A DNA stretch of 64,000 bases from Edolisoma coerulescens. Taxonomy: Eukaryota; Chordata; Aves; Passeriformes; Campephagidae. Position numbers and translations under genes: made by a program. The notes under the pieces were generated by a model. The model ran no database searches, was not told the DNA's origin, and saw only the letters and a program-made list of their open reading frames with translations. The DNA lies in the NCBI GenBank assembly GCA_013397115.1, contig VWZW01002585.1, forward strand, positions 4,030,583 through 4,094,582. Reading direction: 5' to 3'. Shown here piece after piece: positions 34,401 to 44,843 of the stretch (position 1 is its first letter; each line of letters starts with the position of its first letter).

Positions 34401-34700
34401 CTGGAGTTGTTAGCTGTGGGACCTGTGTGGTTCTCCCTGATTATGTATCACACCAACATCTCATCAGAGCGAGGCGCAGCTCTGGTGATGTATGACACGG
34501 GAGCATCATCAGTCAGCCAGCGCAATAATGATGCATTAGCGTAATATGCCTTCAGGATGGAATTGTACTGATGATGTATTTTCAAAAAGATGGAGTCCCA
34601 GAGAAAAGAAACAGTCTGGAGCTAATTCAGTATGGCCACCGAGAGCACACAGTGTGCAGCTGATTGGGATAAGAAGGATGGCTTTACATTACCCGCTCTG
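34400..34700. promoter_or_regulatory. Candidate enhancer with three TGATGYAT motifs
   Basis: TGATGTAT at 34486-34493, TGATGCAT at 34529-34536 and TGATGTAT at 34572-34579 all lie on the plus strand within 94 bases. A related TGATTATGTATCA is at 34438-34450. TGATNNAT is the composite half-site pattern of PBX-HOX dimers. GTATGACAC at 34491-34499 offers a MEIS-like word beside the first. The block has no repeats and no coding potential. Three copies of an 8-mer in so short a span is well above random expectation. Enhancer function is inference. Confidence 0.45.
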
Positions 34701-34706
34701 ACCCTG

Positions 34707-34842
34707 ATCCTTTCTATTTCTCCTTTAACCTTTCTTCTTTGCCCCCTCCTCACTTCTCTCCTCCGCCAGCACTTTTCCCCTCTTACTCTTTGTTCCTTTC
34801 TCTTCTTTCTTTTTTCTTTTTTTCTGTTTGGGGTTTTTTTTC
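34707..34842. repeat. Long pyrimidine-rich tract
   Basis: About 135 bases dominated by C and T, with only scattered purines, ending in T-rich runs and a G-run near 34830. It is low-complexity DNA next to the 34.5 kb motif block. On the minus strand it reads as a Lys/Arg-rich open frame, a composition artefact. Confidence 0.7.
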
Positions 34843-34959
34843 GCACTGGTGACTCTCATGGCCACTGGCTTTATTCATATATTCCTGTCTCTCACAGTCT
34901 GACCTTGTGTCATGCTGTATAACTTAATATTATCCCACAAGAAACTTTTTCCCCTCTCT

Positions 34960-35420
34960 GAGTGAGATAATATTAAGGTGACCTGTAAGTGCAATAGATA
35001 AAAATCTCCAGGCCATCTAGGCAGTGACATTAAAAATCATCACAACCCTTAAGTGATGGAGGGGGGGAAACCTTATGGGATCTTTCCTTGGCAAAGGCAG
35101 CAAATGTGGGCTGAGGAGTGGCTACCCCTGGGATTTCTCATAGCCTTCAGCTTCTGGAAGATGAGAAGTGTGTTAACCCATTCGCACAGCTAACAATATT
35201 AAAACAACAAACAGCGCTCAATCAAACCCAGATTGTCATCTTTCATTGGATAAAAAGCAACCTTTCTAATAAACATTTCAACTAATAAAGACTACAAAAG
35301 TAATTAGACTATTAGCTTGCTAGCCCCTGACACCCAGACACTCATTTGAAAGTAACTTTCCTGCAGTGTTTAGAACAAGACAATTGAATGATGGGAAGAT
35401 ATTATACCAAGATGAAACAT
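34960..35420. promoter_or_regulatory. Candidate enhancer block rich in homeodomain cores
   Basis: Repeat-free and AT-rich, with CTCAATCAAACC near 35217-35228, TTCATTGGATAAAAAG near 35243-35258, TAATTA at 35301-35306 followed by CTATTAGCTTGCTAGC, and CAATTGAATG near 35381. It sits 250 bases from the 34.4 kb block, so the two may form one larger element divided by the pyrimidine tract. Confidence 0.33.
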
Positions 35421-36317
35421 AAATAAAATTGGCTTCTGTCTCGTCTGGAATTCAGGCTATACATGGAACTCAGATAATGCCCTCAGTCTAGTCCTAACAT
35501 GTTGTTAGCATCCACCTCAAGAATAGATGAATTCTAGGAATTTGATCTTTCAACACTCTCAAATGTATATTTTGTGAAATAAAGCATTTTGCAATACCTC
35601 ACAATACCAAAGAATTTTGTAATAAATACTCACCATGGAAAATACAAGAGACTTTTTGTGACATTTACAGTTATTTTCATTTTTTTTTTTTTTTACTGTA
35701 CCTCTTTATTTATTATGACTGGCTTTTATTTAAATTACATTATATTCAGAGATTCCAATCAGGACACAGCAACCCACTGTAAAAGGTCCAGGGCACATAC
35801 ACTTAAAAAGGCAGTTCTTGCTCGACCACTTAATCATTACATCCTACAAAGTGCAGAATTTCTCTTTATGTTTAGAGTGAGTTAAAAATCCTCTGAAAAA
35901 TGCAGGGGCTTGTAGCCCTGGTGGTTGAAATCATCTGTTTATTCATGTATAACTCAGGCACATCAGAGTGCCTCAGCACTGAGCGGAACTGACACAACAA
36001 GTGTTGATTTTCCATGTCTAGCTTGTGGCCTCACTGTTATAAAAGCTACTAAGCAGGTCAGCTGTGGAGACAGGCAGAAAATGGACTGTAGCCCCCTCTG
36101 CTCATTTCCCATAGCCTGCCATGCTCAGTGCAGTCAGGACCAGGAAGCAGTGACCTGCAAGCTTGATGTAGTTCTGCTCTTGCTGCTCCAAATTCATTTT
36201 CAGTTAAATTGTTCAGGTGGGAAACTGTAGAATCTCTGGAAAGGGTGTCTTGCTTTTCATTTACTTCCAGCATGAGCTAATTCATCCTCAGCTCATCCAG
36301 ATGGAAAACCAGGTCGT
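35421..36317. other. Unassigned non-coding DNA
   Basis: AT-rich at first (T-run near 35680-35694), then mixed. No recognised repeat or coding region. Confidence 0.5.
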
Positions 36318-36444
36318 TTTATTCCCTTTTTACAGGTAGCGAAATTGAAGCAAATTTAATTGACATATTCCGAGTCATAAAAAGAATGGAAGAGCATGGG
36401 TAGCTTAGGAGTCTGCTATTCTAAAACACCAATTCTACTTCAGT
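36318..36444 (-). mobile_element. MIR-like ancient SINE fragment
   Basis: The given strand follows the MIR antisense order over ~125 bases: 'attccctttttacaggtagcgaaattgaagca', 'ttaattgacatattccgagtcata', 'ggaagagcatggg', 'gtctgctattctaaaaca'. Compare attcccattttacagatgaggaaactgaggca, gttaagtgacttgcccaaggtcaca, ggcagagctggg, gtctgactctaaagcc. It is the longest MIR-like relic here. Confidence 0.5.
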
Positions 36445-36639
36445 CCAGGAAAGCAAATTCTGCATTAACTTTTACCTCTTCTGAAATACAACTTCTAAAT
36501 ATCTACTCATCAAGTATCAGCCTGAAAAACATTGCAATTCTTTGATGTTCTTTTCCCATAAACTGCCATGGATTTCTCTACCAGTATTAGGTCATAAAGG
36601 TTTGGCTTGCACAATAAATGCTGCCAGGGAGATGATCTC

Positions 36640-36920
36640 TGTTGGTCTCTAGCACCAAAGCTCTAATTGGCTGGTGAGATTGATTAACATGTGAAGTAAA
36701 GCTAAGGTCTTTAATCAATCTTAGAAGTCATTTATCGAGAGTATATGACAAAGCCATAAAGGTTGTTGCAAACGACATATTTTAATATTAAAACCAGAAT
36801 CTTCTGCCTTTGTAGAGGTTTGAATATGCTTCTTCCCCCTGTTTATAATAAATTAGGATTAAAATTAAACAGATACAAAATAAAAGGATGATTCAGGAAT
36901 GTAAGCCTCTTTATCACTAG
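36640..36920. promoter_or_regulatory. Candidate enhancer with an 11-bp inverted ATTGATTAA pair
   Basis: AGATTGATTAA at 36677-36687 is matched exactly by its reverse complement at 36711-36721, with 23 bases between. Each arm contains ATTGATTA, a word accepted by ONECUT, PBX and HNF1-type homeodomains. TCTAATTGG precedes the first arm, and further AT-rich homeodomain words (TTAATATTAAAACC, AATTAGGATTAAAATTAAAC) follow at 36780-36870. No repeats or coding potential. Paired sites suggest binding of two proteins; this is inference. Confidence 0.42.
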
Positions 36921-38061
36921 TCAGTAATATCCATAGCACTGGAATTCCTTGCCCCAGAATGCCTCAGAGCCCAGCCCAAGGTTGATTCACCCCAGCTAAC
37001 ACCTGCTATCACTACGAGGTGGTTACATATCATCATGTCTGATCTTGATGAGAAATTGGAAAACGCTATGCACACTACTCCCATTTCTCTCTTTGTAGAA
37101 GTAAGGTTGAATAAAGTATAGGTGGTTAAAGGAAATGTCGGTCTCAGTGTATAAAGAAATCATATTCTGAGGGCTGATCTCCTGCTCTGCAAGGCAGAAG
37201 GGAGCATTTATCCTGCATAGATATCAGATTCATAATGGATCCTCAGGGAAGGTTGGGGGTTGTAAAGATAAACCTGTTCCTAAATCTGAAAGCTCAGTCT
37301 GAGACCACACTTCTATGTAAGGAAGGGATATGCCAAGGCATTGCATAAGCATCTGACAGCTTGCTAGCTGGATGAAACAGAGAGAGACACCTCTTGGGTG
37401 ATCTAACATATAGATAGTTATAATTATGTTTTTCTATTTCTATCCACCTCTCTTGAAATTAACTATGCTGTTAAATTTGGATTGCAATAAAACCAGTCTC
37501 CTTCGCATTTACCTTAACATTTCCCTTATGTTCAAAGTGACTTTAGAGTAACTGAAAGTCATCCCATTGAAAGGACTTGACAAGCCTCCAAAATAGGGTC
37601 CTGGGCCAACACCTAGAACCACCTCATAGGGAGAGCTGTACAAGACTGCTTAGTGGCTTCTAGTTCAGTTTCTTGAGGACACCCAAAAAAGGTGTCCATT
37701 GCCCCTCTGAACCCAGGAGTTTCTCCAAAGGATTGGTACAGAAAGCAATAGCCAGAACAGGAATTTATTGTTAGTTATCATTTTTCCAAATATCACATTT
37801 TGAGACTTTCTCTGACTACAGATTTCTTACCACAGAGCTTTTTGTTTGTTCAGCTGCTCTTCAGTTTCTTTTCAGTCACCTCAGGTGAAATAAAAGGCCA
37901 GTCACATTCAAGATCAAGCAAAACTGTCATAACAAGGATTTCCACGGTGGTTCAGAGTAAGCCCGAATTCATCCCCTAATGCAGATAATATGAAACAGGG
38001 AGCAGTCAAGTGTGATTTCCACATATCTCACAAAGATAAAGGTATTTAATTCGGTAAAATT
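36921..38061. other. Unassigned non-coding DNA
   Basis: AT-leaning sequence, no recognised repeat, RNA or coding feature. Confidence 0.5.
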
Positions 38062-38115
38062 TGCCATCTACATTGTCCGTTGAGGAAAATGAGGCAGAGA
38101 CAAATCTTCAATTTT
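38062..38115 (-). mobile_element. Short MIR-like fragment
   Basis: 'cattgtccgttgaggaaaatgaggcagagacaa' resembles the MIR antisense segment cattttacagatgaggaaactgaggcacagaga. It is too short for certainty. Confidence 0.35.
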
Positions 38116-40890
38116 TTTCCCCCTACCACACAAAAGAGCAAAGGAAAATCAATTATTTGAAATACAATTCAAAAAAATGCACTTTCCAACTTCCTCTTTT
38201 GTTTTTTTTTTACTGTTGCAGTCATTGACATGTAGAAGCAGCAACTCTAAATGCATGTCCTCAGCACTGAAGCCATGTGCATAAGAAGTGAGGATTCCCA
38301 CGGGCAATTGAGTGATCTGGTACAACACCAGTTAAGTGAAAGACTCTGCTGTTGATGGCCAGAAAGACAGTGCTTGGCCTAAGAAGAGTAAAACCCATAC
38401 ATTTTGTTTCTCTGACCAATGTGAAAGTCTCCTAAAAAAAATAGAAGGAAAAAGCTAGCAACGGATAAGAAAGTAGATGTGCAGTTTTGTTTCTAATGAT
38501 GGAGTCTGTACGACCCTTAATGACCTCCTCCCATCTTCAGGCTCTCAGTGCCCTGAAGAGCAACAGATGCGCAGCTGGTAAGGCTAAATCAGGCCTGACA
38601 GCACAGCAAGACGGCTGGGGAAAAGGAGAACATTTTTTTCAGATATTAAGTCTGGTATTCTGCCTTTTATTGTGCAGGAGTGTCCTAATGAGGGAAGTGT
38701 GCATATAGAAATTAGAGATGGGAAAGGCTATCAGGTCATCTTCTCCATCCTCCTACAATGAGAAAGGTTCTGAAAGAAATATAGCATTAATGTGGGGCCA
38801 AAGAACAGAAGAAAAGTCAGGAATGAAGAGAAATAAGTTCCAAGAGCATTAGTGGCTGCTATAGGTAACACAAGTTAATAAATAACATTAAGGCAGATGT
38901 GAACATTAATTGGCCATGTAGATGGGCGTGCATGAAGTTATTAATGACAGACAAGTTCCAATATATCCTGTCCATGTCCACAGTAAAAACCAAAAAGAGT
39001 CCTGATTCAATAGGATAATGAGGCAGTCAATGGATGATCCAGCTATTTGACCTGTATTTTTAGTGAATTTAAATAGAATAACTAAAATATGTTAACTACA
39101 GCTGATATCCAGCAAGTAAAGAGAGAGAGAGAAAAAAAGGAAGATGACGTGTCTTTTCAGGGAAAAGGGCTGGAAGCATTACTTCAAAGTTTACACTATG
39201 TTTAAGAGAGGCAGGAAAGATGGTGGAGAGGTTGTATCACACAAAATACTGCACTCCAAGAGCCTCTATCACCACAAAACCCTGGCTGCAAATCTCACCA
39301 TGGAAGAATTATATCCTGATCTAGTTCATTTTGCCAGTGTTCACTGCAAGCCAGTGCTACCTGTCATGAAACAGGGGGCTGATGGTTGTTTTAGTTTAGA
39401 TGAGTTGTGGCCTCTGTGCTGGAAACCTCCTCAAACCTCCATGACAGGGGTTCTATCATAAGCAGAGAAGAATTTTTGAGGACCAGAGAGCGTTCTACAG
39501 ATCTGTTCAGCTCTTGTCAAAAACCTCCTCCGTACAAAGAACAAACCATAAACCCAAAACTTGGTCATAGCATTGCCTCTACACACAGCCTGTGGCTGTA
39601 GGTGATCCAGCTTTTGTAGACACACTCCCCATCCTGATGGTCTTGGAAATTCTGCATTGGGCTCATTTGCAGAGGTGATGCTGCCACAAGCAGGTTGATA
39701 GTGACTCCATGATCCCAAAGTTCTCTGTCCCAGCAGCCATCCCTGAACATGTTCTCCGAGCAGATGGTCTGACTTCCTTGGCATGCACCATGACTGTTTG
39801 AGCACAGTAGGGCAGGATGAACTCCACTGGCACAACTGGGCTTATGAGACAGCAAGGCAAATCTTGTAGTGTGTGAACACAGCCCATGTCCATTGGAAGC
39901 AAAGAGCGTGGATACAAAACTTCTTGTGTGACTGGGGCCAGAAAAAATACACACATGAAAGAAAGGTGGAGATTGTTGGCCGCTAGGAGAGACACATAAC
40001 AGTTACATAACAAAAAAATTAGTCCTACAGCTTAAGTAGACTGTCCAGTCCTTTTTGCATTCAATCTATTGGATGATGATTGCTTCTCATTCCAGTGTTT
40101 AGAAAGGGTTTGGGGGAAAGGAGGGGATTTAATCTCATGACTGACCTTTACAAAGTATTTACATACACAAATATCTAAAAGATGGATAGCACCTCTCCTA
40201 TTTGCCAATTTGTCTGGCTTGGTAAACTGCTCCTGAAGAGCCATTTTCACACACAGCAGCCATGATCCCTTCCGGTCTCCACGGGCCTGCCAAGTTGGAT
40301 GTGGGTTCTTCCTGGGATGCTGACTCACAAGGGTGATGGGGTTATGCCAGCACTGGGGTGTCTGAAGGGTGAGGTCAGTGCAGCCTGAGCACTGGGTCTT
40401 ATTCTGAGGCACTGACCTGCACTTGTGAACAAGGAGATGAGAATCTCTCCAAAGAAGGAGTTAAGGAAGGTAAATCCCAGGTAATTCCCAAGATGCCTAT
40501 CTCTGTGCATCAGGAGAGAAGGCTAAAGATATTAAAAATGCACTTTTTAGGAAAGCAATGAATGTCATGTGCCTTCCTCATGGGGTGTTCTGCTATCCTG
40601 GAGGTGGCAGGTGAGGGACCAAAAAGCAGTATTCCCAACCTTTTATTTCCCAGAGATCCAAGCTAGCACATTTCCCACCCTCCTGCAAGGGTTAACGAGA
40701 AACCTTTTCCGTGCCCCTGACTCTGTCTTCCCCCCTCTCTGTATTCTTGCTTCCCTTGCCGGATCCATTTGCAAATGATATCACTTGTCTGCATATTGTC
40801 ACTTGCCGCCTGCCCACCCATTTATCAAGTGTCTGCAGCTCGGCACAGGCTTGCCCTGTCCTGCTTGCTCCATTGTTCCTCCTGACCCAG
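38116..40890. other. Unassigned non-coding DNA with one CR1 tail relic
   Basis: Mixed-composition DNA including the CR1-like segment at 38706-38762. Open frames at 39431-39954 on the minus strand overlap one another and resemble no family. No gene is supported. Confidence 0.45.
38706..38762 (-). mobile_element. CR1 LINE 3'-end relic
   Basis: 'agaaattagagatgggaaaggctatcaggtcatcttctccatcctcct' is close to the antisense of the conserved CR1 3' region found in birds and turtles (agaattagagatggaaaagacctattaggtcatctagtccatcc). CR1 elements are usually 5'-truncated, so a short 3' piece is the expected form. Confidence 0.5.
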
Positions 40891-41000
40891 GGGAAGGCGC
40901 GCGTGAGCGGGGAGGGAAGCGGGGAGGGAAGCGGGAGCGCTCCCGCAGCCCCGAGCCGGCCGGGCCGAGCGCGGCGGGGCAGCTGGGAAGGGACAATGAC
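40890..41000. promoter_or_regulatory. Small CpG-dense cluster with short repeats and a palindrome
   Basis: About 110 bases with roughly a dozen CpGs in otherwise CpG-poor DNA. A 12-bp unit GCGGGGAGGGAA is repeated at 40907-40918 and 40919-40930. It is followed at once by the 16-bp perfect palindrome GCGGGAGCGCTCCCGC (40931-40946). This could be a small promoter or an orphan CpG island attached to the enhancer-like block on its right. No transcript can be inferred. Confidence 0.45.
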
Positions 41001-41430
41001 ACGGGGAGACTGACAGCTCCCCCTCCCCGGCTGGCATTGACAGATGACCTTGCAGGGACAGCAGCCCTGGGCCTCCCCGCAGACATTAGCTGATATAATG
41101 GGCTAGACTGGACACGCCACCCTGGGAATGTAGGAGGTAGGGAAATCATCCCGGCTTGGTGGAAATAAACTCCGCCATTTACTTTCACAATAGGTTTTCC
41201 CTCAAACTCATAAACTTGTTTCTCAGTAACCCTAAAGCAAAATGATCGTGGAATTTGAACACAACATTTACCAAGTCCTAATGAATAACATAATTATCAC
41301 TTTATGCAAATCAAATCTCATTTGCATATGTGAATATTTAACTATTAAAAACAACGCTTTGATCTTGAATAAAAATATGTATATCACATAATCATAGCCT
41401 TATGGAACATGAAAACTATCTTTTTTTCTT
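41000..41430. promoter_or_regulatory. Strong enhancer candidate: inverted octamers, TCF/LEF site, TALE words
   Basis: The octamer ATGCAAAT at 41304-41311 is followed after 8 bases by ATTTGCAT at 41320-41327, an inverted pair of consensus POU (OCT) sites. CTTTGATC at 41357-41364 is a consensus TCF/LEF site. TGACAG words lie near 41010 and 41039. The block is repeat-free, evenly composed and directly adjoins a CpG-dense cluster, a common arrangement at developmental enhancers. Two perfect 8-bp octamers in 24 bases are unlikely by chance. Activity and conservation cannot be seen here. Confidence 0.5.
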
Positions 41431-43786
41431 TCTTTTTTTTTTTTTAACTGTACAGTTTTGCTGCGCTTGGGTTTGCTGTTTGAACCTTCTCGGCAGGGAC
41501 TCCATCTATGGAGCTTCTTCCCCGAGGATGTCCGCTGGGGTCTCTCGGTGGCTGTCATCCCAGCTGGGCACATCAGGCCTTTCTCTTCAGGTCACCCCGT
41601 CACTGAGCACGGCAGCCTTCCTTCAGTTTGCTTTTTCCTTGCCCAGTAGTGTCCTCTTTGGCGGCAGGAACAAACCCCAGCTCTGCAGCCCAGGTGGGCT
41701 GAGCGCTCCTATGTTACACACCACCCAGAGATGTTGCCAAGAGTTGGGTACTTTATACATTAATTACAGAGTAAGGGAAGAAGTCAAACTCTGCTTGCAT
41801 ATTTAAATCAGACCACAGTAATGCAGATTTTTCTCTTAGGGAAAGATTACCAGGGATCACAGAGGAAGCACGAGTCTTTCACGGGAGATTTCCCCACTGA
41901 AAGCTTTGAACCTGGTTCACAGAATAGCCTTGTGAAGGAACACTTTGAGCCGAGGATCTAGAAGCATCGAAGTGCCCAACACCCACAGGCACCGTCTTAA
42001 AATTGCTATGAAGCAGCTCTGAATGTTGAAGCCATGCATTGCGATATGTTGAATGATAAACCTCCTGTTTCATATACTGGAGCTATTATCACTGGTTGTC
42101 GTCCTGTGTTACGTTTCACTAAAAATAAAAATAAGGTTTAAAAAAAAAACCCTTCCACTTTACCAAATAACTCCTTGTCTGCAAAGTTTTTCATAGCTTA
42201 TTAAACCAAATGAACTAATAATGTATAACTGGTCACCTAAATTTCCCCCAAAGGCTGTCATTGATTATAGCCCCTGATCAACAATGTTATCTAGTATTGT
42301 GCTACCTGGCTGGGGTGGGTAAGGAGTATCAGGCCATTGATTACCCTGTACTTTTGTCCCGTGGCTTGATGTGCTTCCCTAGGGATGTGAAAGAGCAGCC
42401 CCTCCTGCACTGGTAGAGACATCCCTTCCCTGCTCCCCCACCCCATCACCCCCTCCCAAATCCAGGCTATCAGTTACTGCCCTGCCCTGCCCACAGTAAT
42501 CCTGTGTGCTAAGGGAGCCAGACAGGGACCTAAAGCATGTCCTTGACATCAACTTAGTAAGGATGAAGGTGTTCACTTAGGAAAAAAAATTAAAATTGGT
42601 TCCAGCTCTTAGCTTCAACCTCTGCTTGAGTATTCTGCAAAAACTTCTGCAACGAAGTTTTTGCTGGAGCAAGGCTTGCTACCCTTGTCTCTCTCTTCCA
42701 GGTAGTATTGCCTGGGACAAAAAATAGGCATGCTCAAATTCTTTTGTTTTTTACTCTAACATTTGATGAAAACAGTGTCCTTTTGCAGGACTGTCTGAAG
42801 GAGACCCTCTTGAGCACACCCTGAGAGTCTGTGGGCTCAAGTGCTTTTCCATCTCTCCGAAAATCAAACTTGGGTCATTCCCATCCTGGCGGAGCACAGC
42901 AACCGCTGAGCTGTTGCAAAAACTGGGAGTGGTGACGAAGGAAACAGGTGGTAGCACTTGCACCTCTTCTGATATTTTGTAAGCAAAGGCTGCTGTAAAA
43001 ATTTAACTCCAGGACTGCTTATAGTGCCACGATTCCCAGTTGGACTTCAGTGACTTTAAAGTCTGCGCTGTTTAGAATTTGAGTGTTGGTTTGAACTTTG
43101 CAGTTTGGGCTTCAGTCTAGCAAGTGCATATTTTAAACAAAGAAAACATTTGGCAAATAGTTGATTCTGCATGCAGGCAATGTCCCTCTGCTCCACACAA
43201 TTTATTTTTACAAGGGTCTAAGGGAGACACATTTCTCTAAAAATAAAAGGCATCCACATGAAGCTGAGTTATTCCTTCCCAAACACAAACTGATCTTTTG
43301 CTTGTTTCCAAGCATTCTATCAAATCATAACAACAAAGCAACGCTGTACTCCTTTAGTTAATGAGCCTATGGCTCTACCAAAATCTTACCCTTTCCAGCC
43401 CCAAACATATGCATCGCTTCTATGCTTTTGCCCATCAGAATGGATATCATGACCCCCAAGCTTTGAAAGGTTACAGGTTATTGATGGCACTTCCTACACG
43501 CTGTGTAACACAACAAAGTGCAGCTGATGCAAAAGTAAATTATTAGAGAAGAGTAAAATACTAAGGGTCATAATTATGTTTTTTAAACTATGCAACTCTC
43601 TTTGCAATAAGTACAGGAAGATTATTTTGTTCAAATCACTGAAGACCTCTTAATGTGCACAGCTAAAAGTTTAGTGAAGTGCAAGAGAGAAATTCCTGCA
43701 GGTCTGTGAAAGGGAGTAGAGAACATACAATTCACATACCAGCACTAATTTGGTATTTTTAATGGGTTGCCAAAAATCCTCCAGCA
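41431..43786. other. Unassigned non-coding DNA
   Basis: Mixed-composition sequence between the 41 kb block and the first LTR. No recognised repeat or supported coding sequence; the frame at 41402-41806 begins in a T-rich run and is not convincing. Confidence 0.5.
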
Positions 43787-44843
43787 TGTGGTGGGTTGAC
43801 CCTGGCTGGATGTCAAGTGCCCACCAAAGCCCCTCTGTCACTTCCTTCTCAGCTGGACAGGGGATAGAAAATACAAGGGAAGGTTCATGGGTACAGGTAA
43901 GGACAGGAAGAGATCATGGGCAGAACAGATTTGACTTGAAAAAAATAATTTAATTTGTCACTAATCAAATCAGAGTAAGATAATGAGAGATAAAACCAAA
44001 TCTTAAAAAACTTCTCCTCCCCACGCCTCCCTTCTTCCCAGGCTTAACTTCACTCCCAGATCCTCTCCTTCCTCCCCACCAACAGCACTGGGGAATGGGG
44101 GCTGTGGTCAGTTCACCATACTTTGGCTCTGTCATTCCTTCCTCCTCAGATAGAGGACTCCTCACACACTTCCCTTGTTCCCACAATGTCCTGCCACAGG
44201 GGACAAAATTCTCCAATCTGAGTACTTCCCAAGGCCTCTCTTCACAAACTGCTCCAGGGCGGATCACCACCACGGGGCACAGTCCTTCAGGAACAGGCTT
44301 CTCCAACATGGGTCACCTACAGCGCCACAAGTCCTAACAGCAAATCTCCTCCAGCATGGACTCCTCTCTCCACGGGTCTGTAAGTCCTGCCAGGACCCTG
44401 CTCCAGTGCAGGCTTTCCATGGGGTCACAGCCTCCTTTGGACATCCTTCTGCTCTGACACTGGGTCCTCCAGGGGCGGCAGGTGATTCTCTGGTCCACTC
44501 TGGACCTCCATGCGCTGCAGGGGCACAGTTGCATCACTGTGGACTGCACCATGGACTGCAGAGGATCTCAGATCTGATGCCTGGAATACCTCCTCCCCCT
44601 CCTTCTGCACTGACCTTGGTGCCTGCAGAGCTTTTCCTCTCACACATTCTTAGTCCTTTCTTCAGCCGCAATTTTTTCCCCTTCTCTTACATATGTTACC
44701 CCAGAGGCATTACCACTGTCACTGATAGGTTCAGCCTTGGCCAGCATCGGGTCCCTCTTGGAGCTGGCTGTCCTTGTCTCCAGGTGACACAGGGGGAGCT
44801 TCCAGCAGCTTCTACCAAAAGCTTGCCACACAAACCCAATACA
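43787..44843 (-). mobile_element. Solo LTR of an avian endogenous retrovirus (antisense)
   Basis: I recognise the family from bird genomes. On the given strand it opens with TGTGGTGGGTTGACCCTGG and passes through the motifs 'aaaccaaatcttaaaa' and 'gcttaacttcactcccaga'. It continues with repeated 'ctccag...ccacggg' modules, and ends at the reverse complement of the LTR start, TGTATTGGGTTTGTGTGG (44826-44843). The length of 1057 bp is LTR-like. No internal retroviral genes adjoin it, so it is a solo LTR left by recombination. Flanks (cagca / tagaa) match at only three of five positions, so the target duplication is decayed. The superfamily is probably ERVL-like but not proven. Confidence 0.8.

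Noticed and set aside
34622..34846. Lys/Arg-rich reverse open frame resembling a nuclear basic peptide
   Set aside because: It is the complement of a pyrimidine tract, so the charge is a composition artefact.
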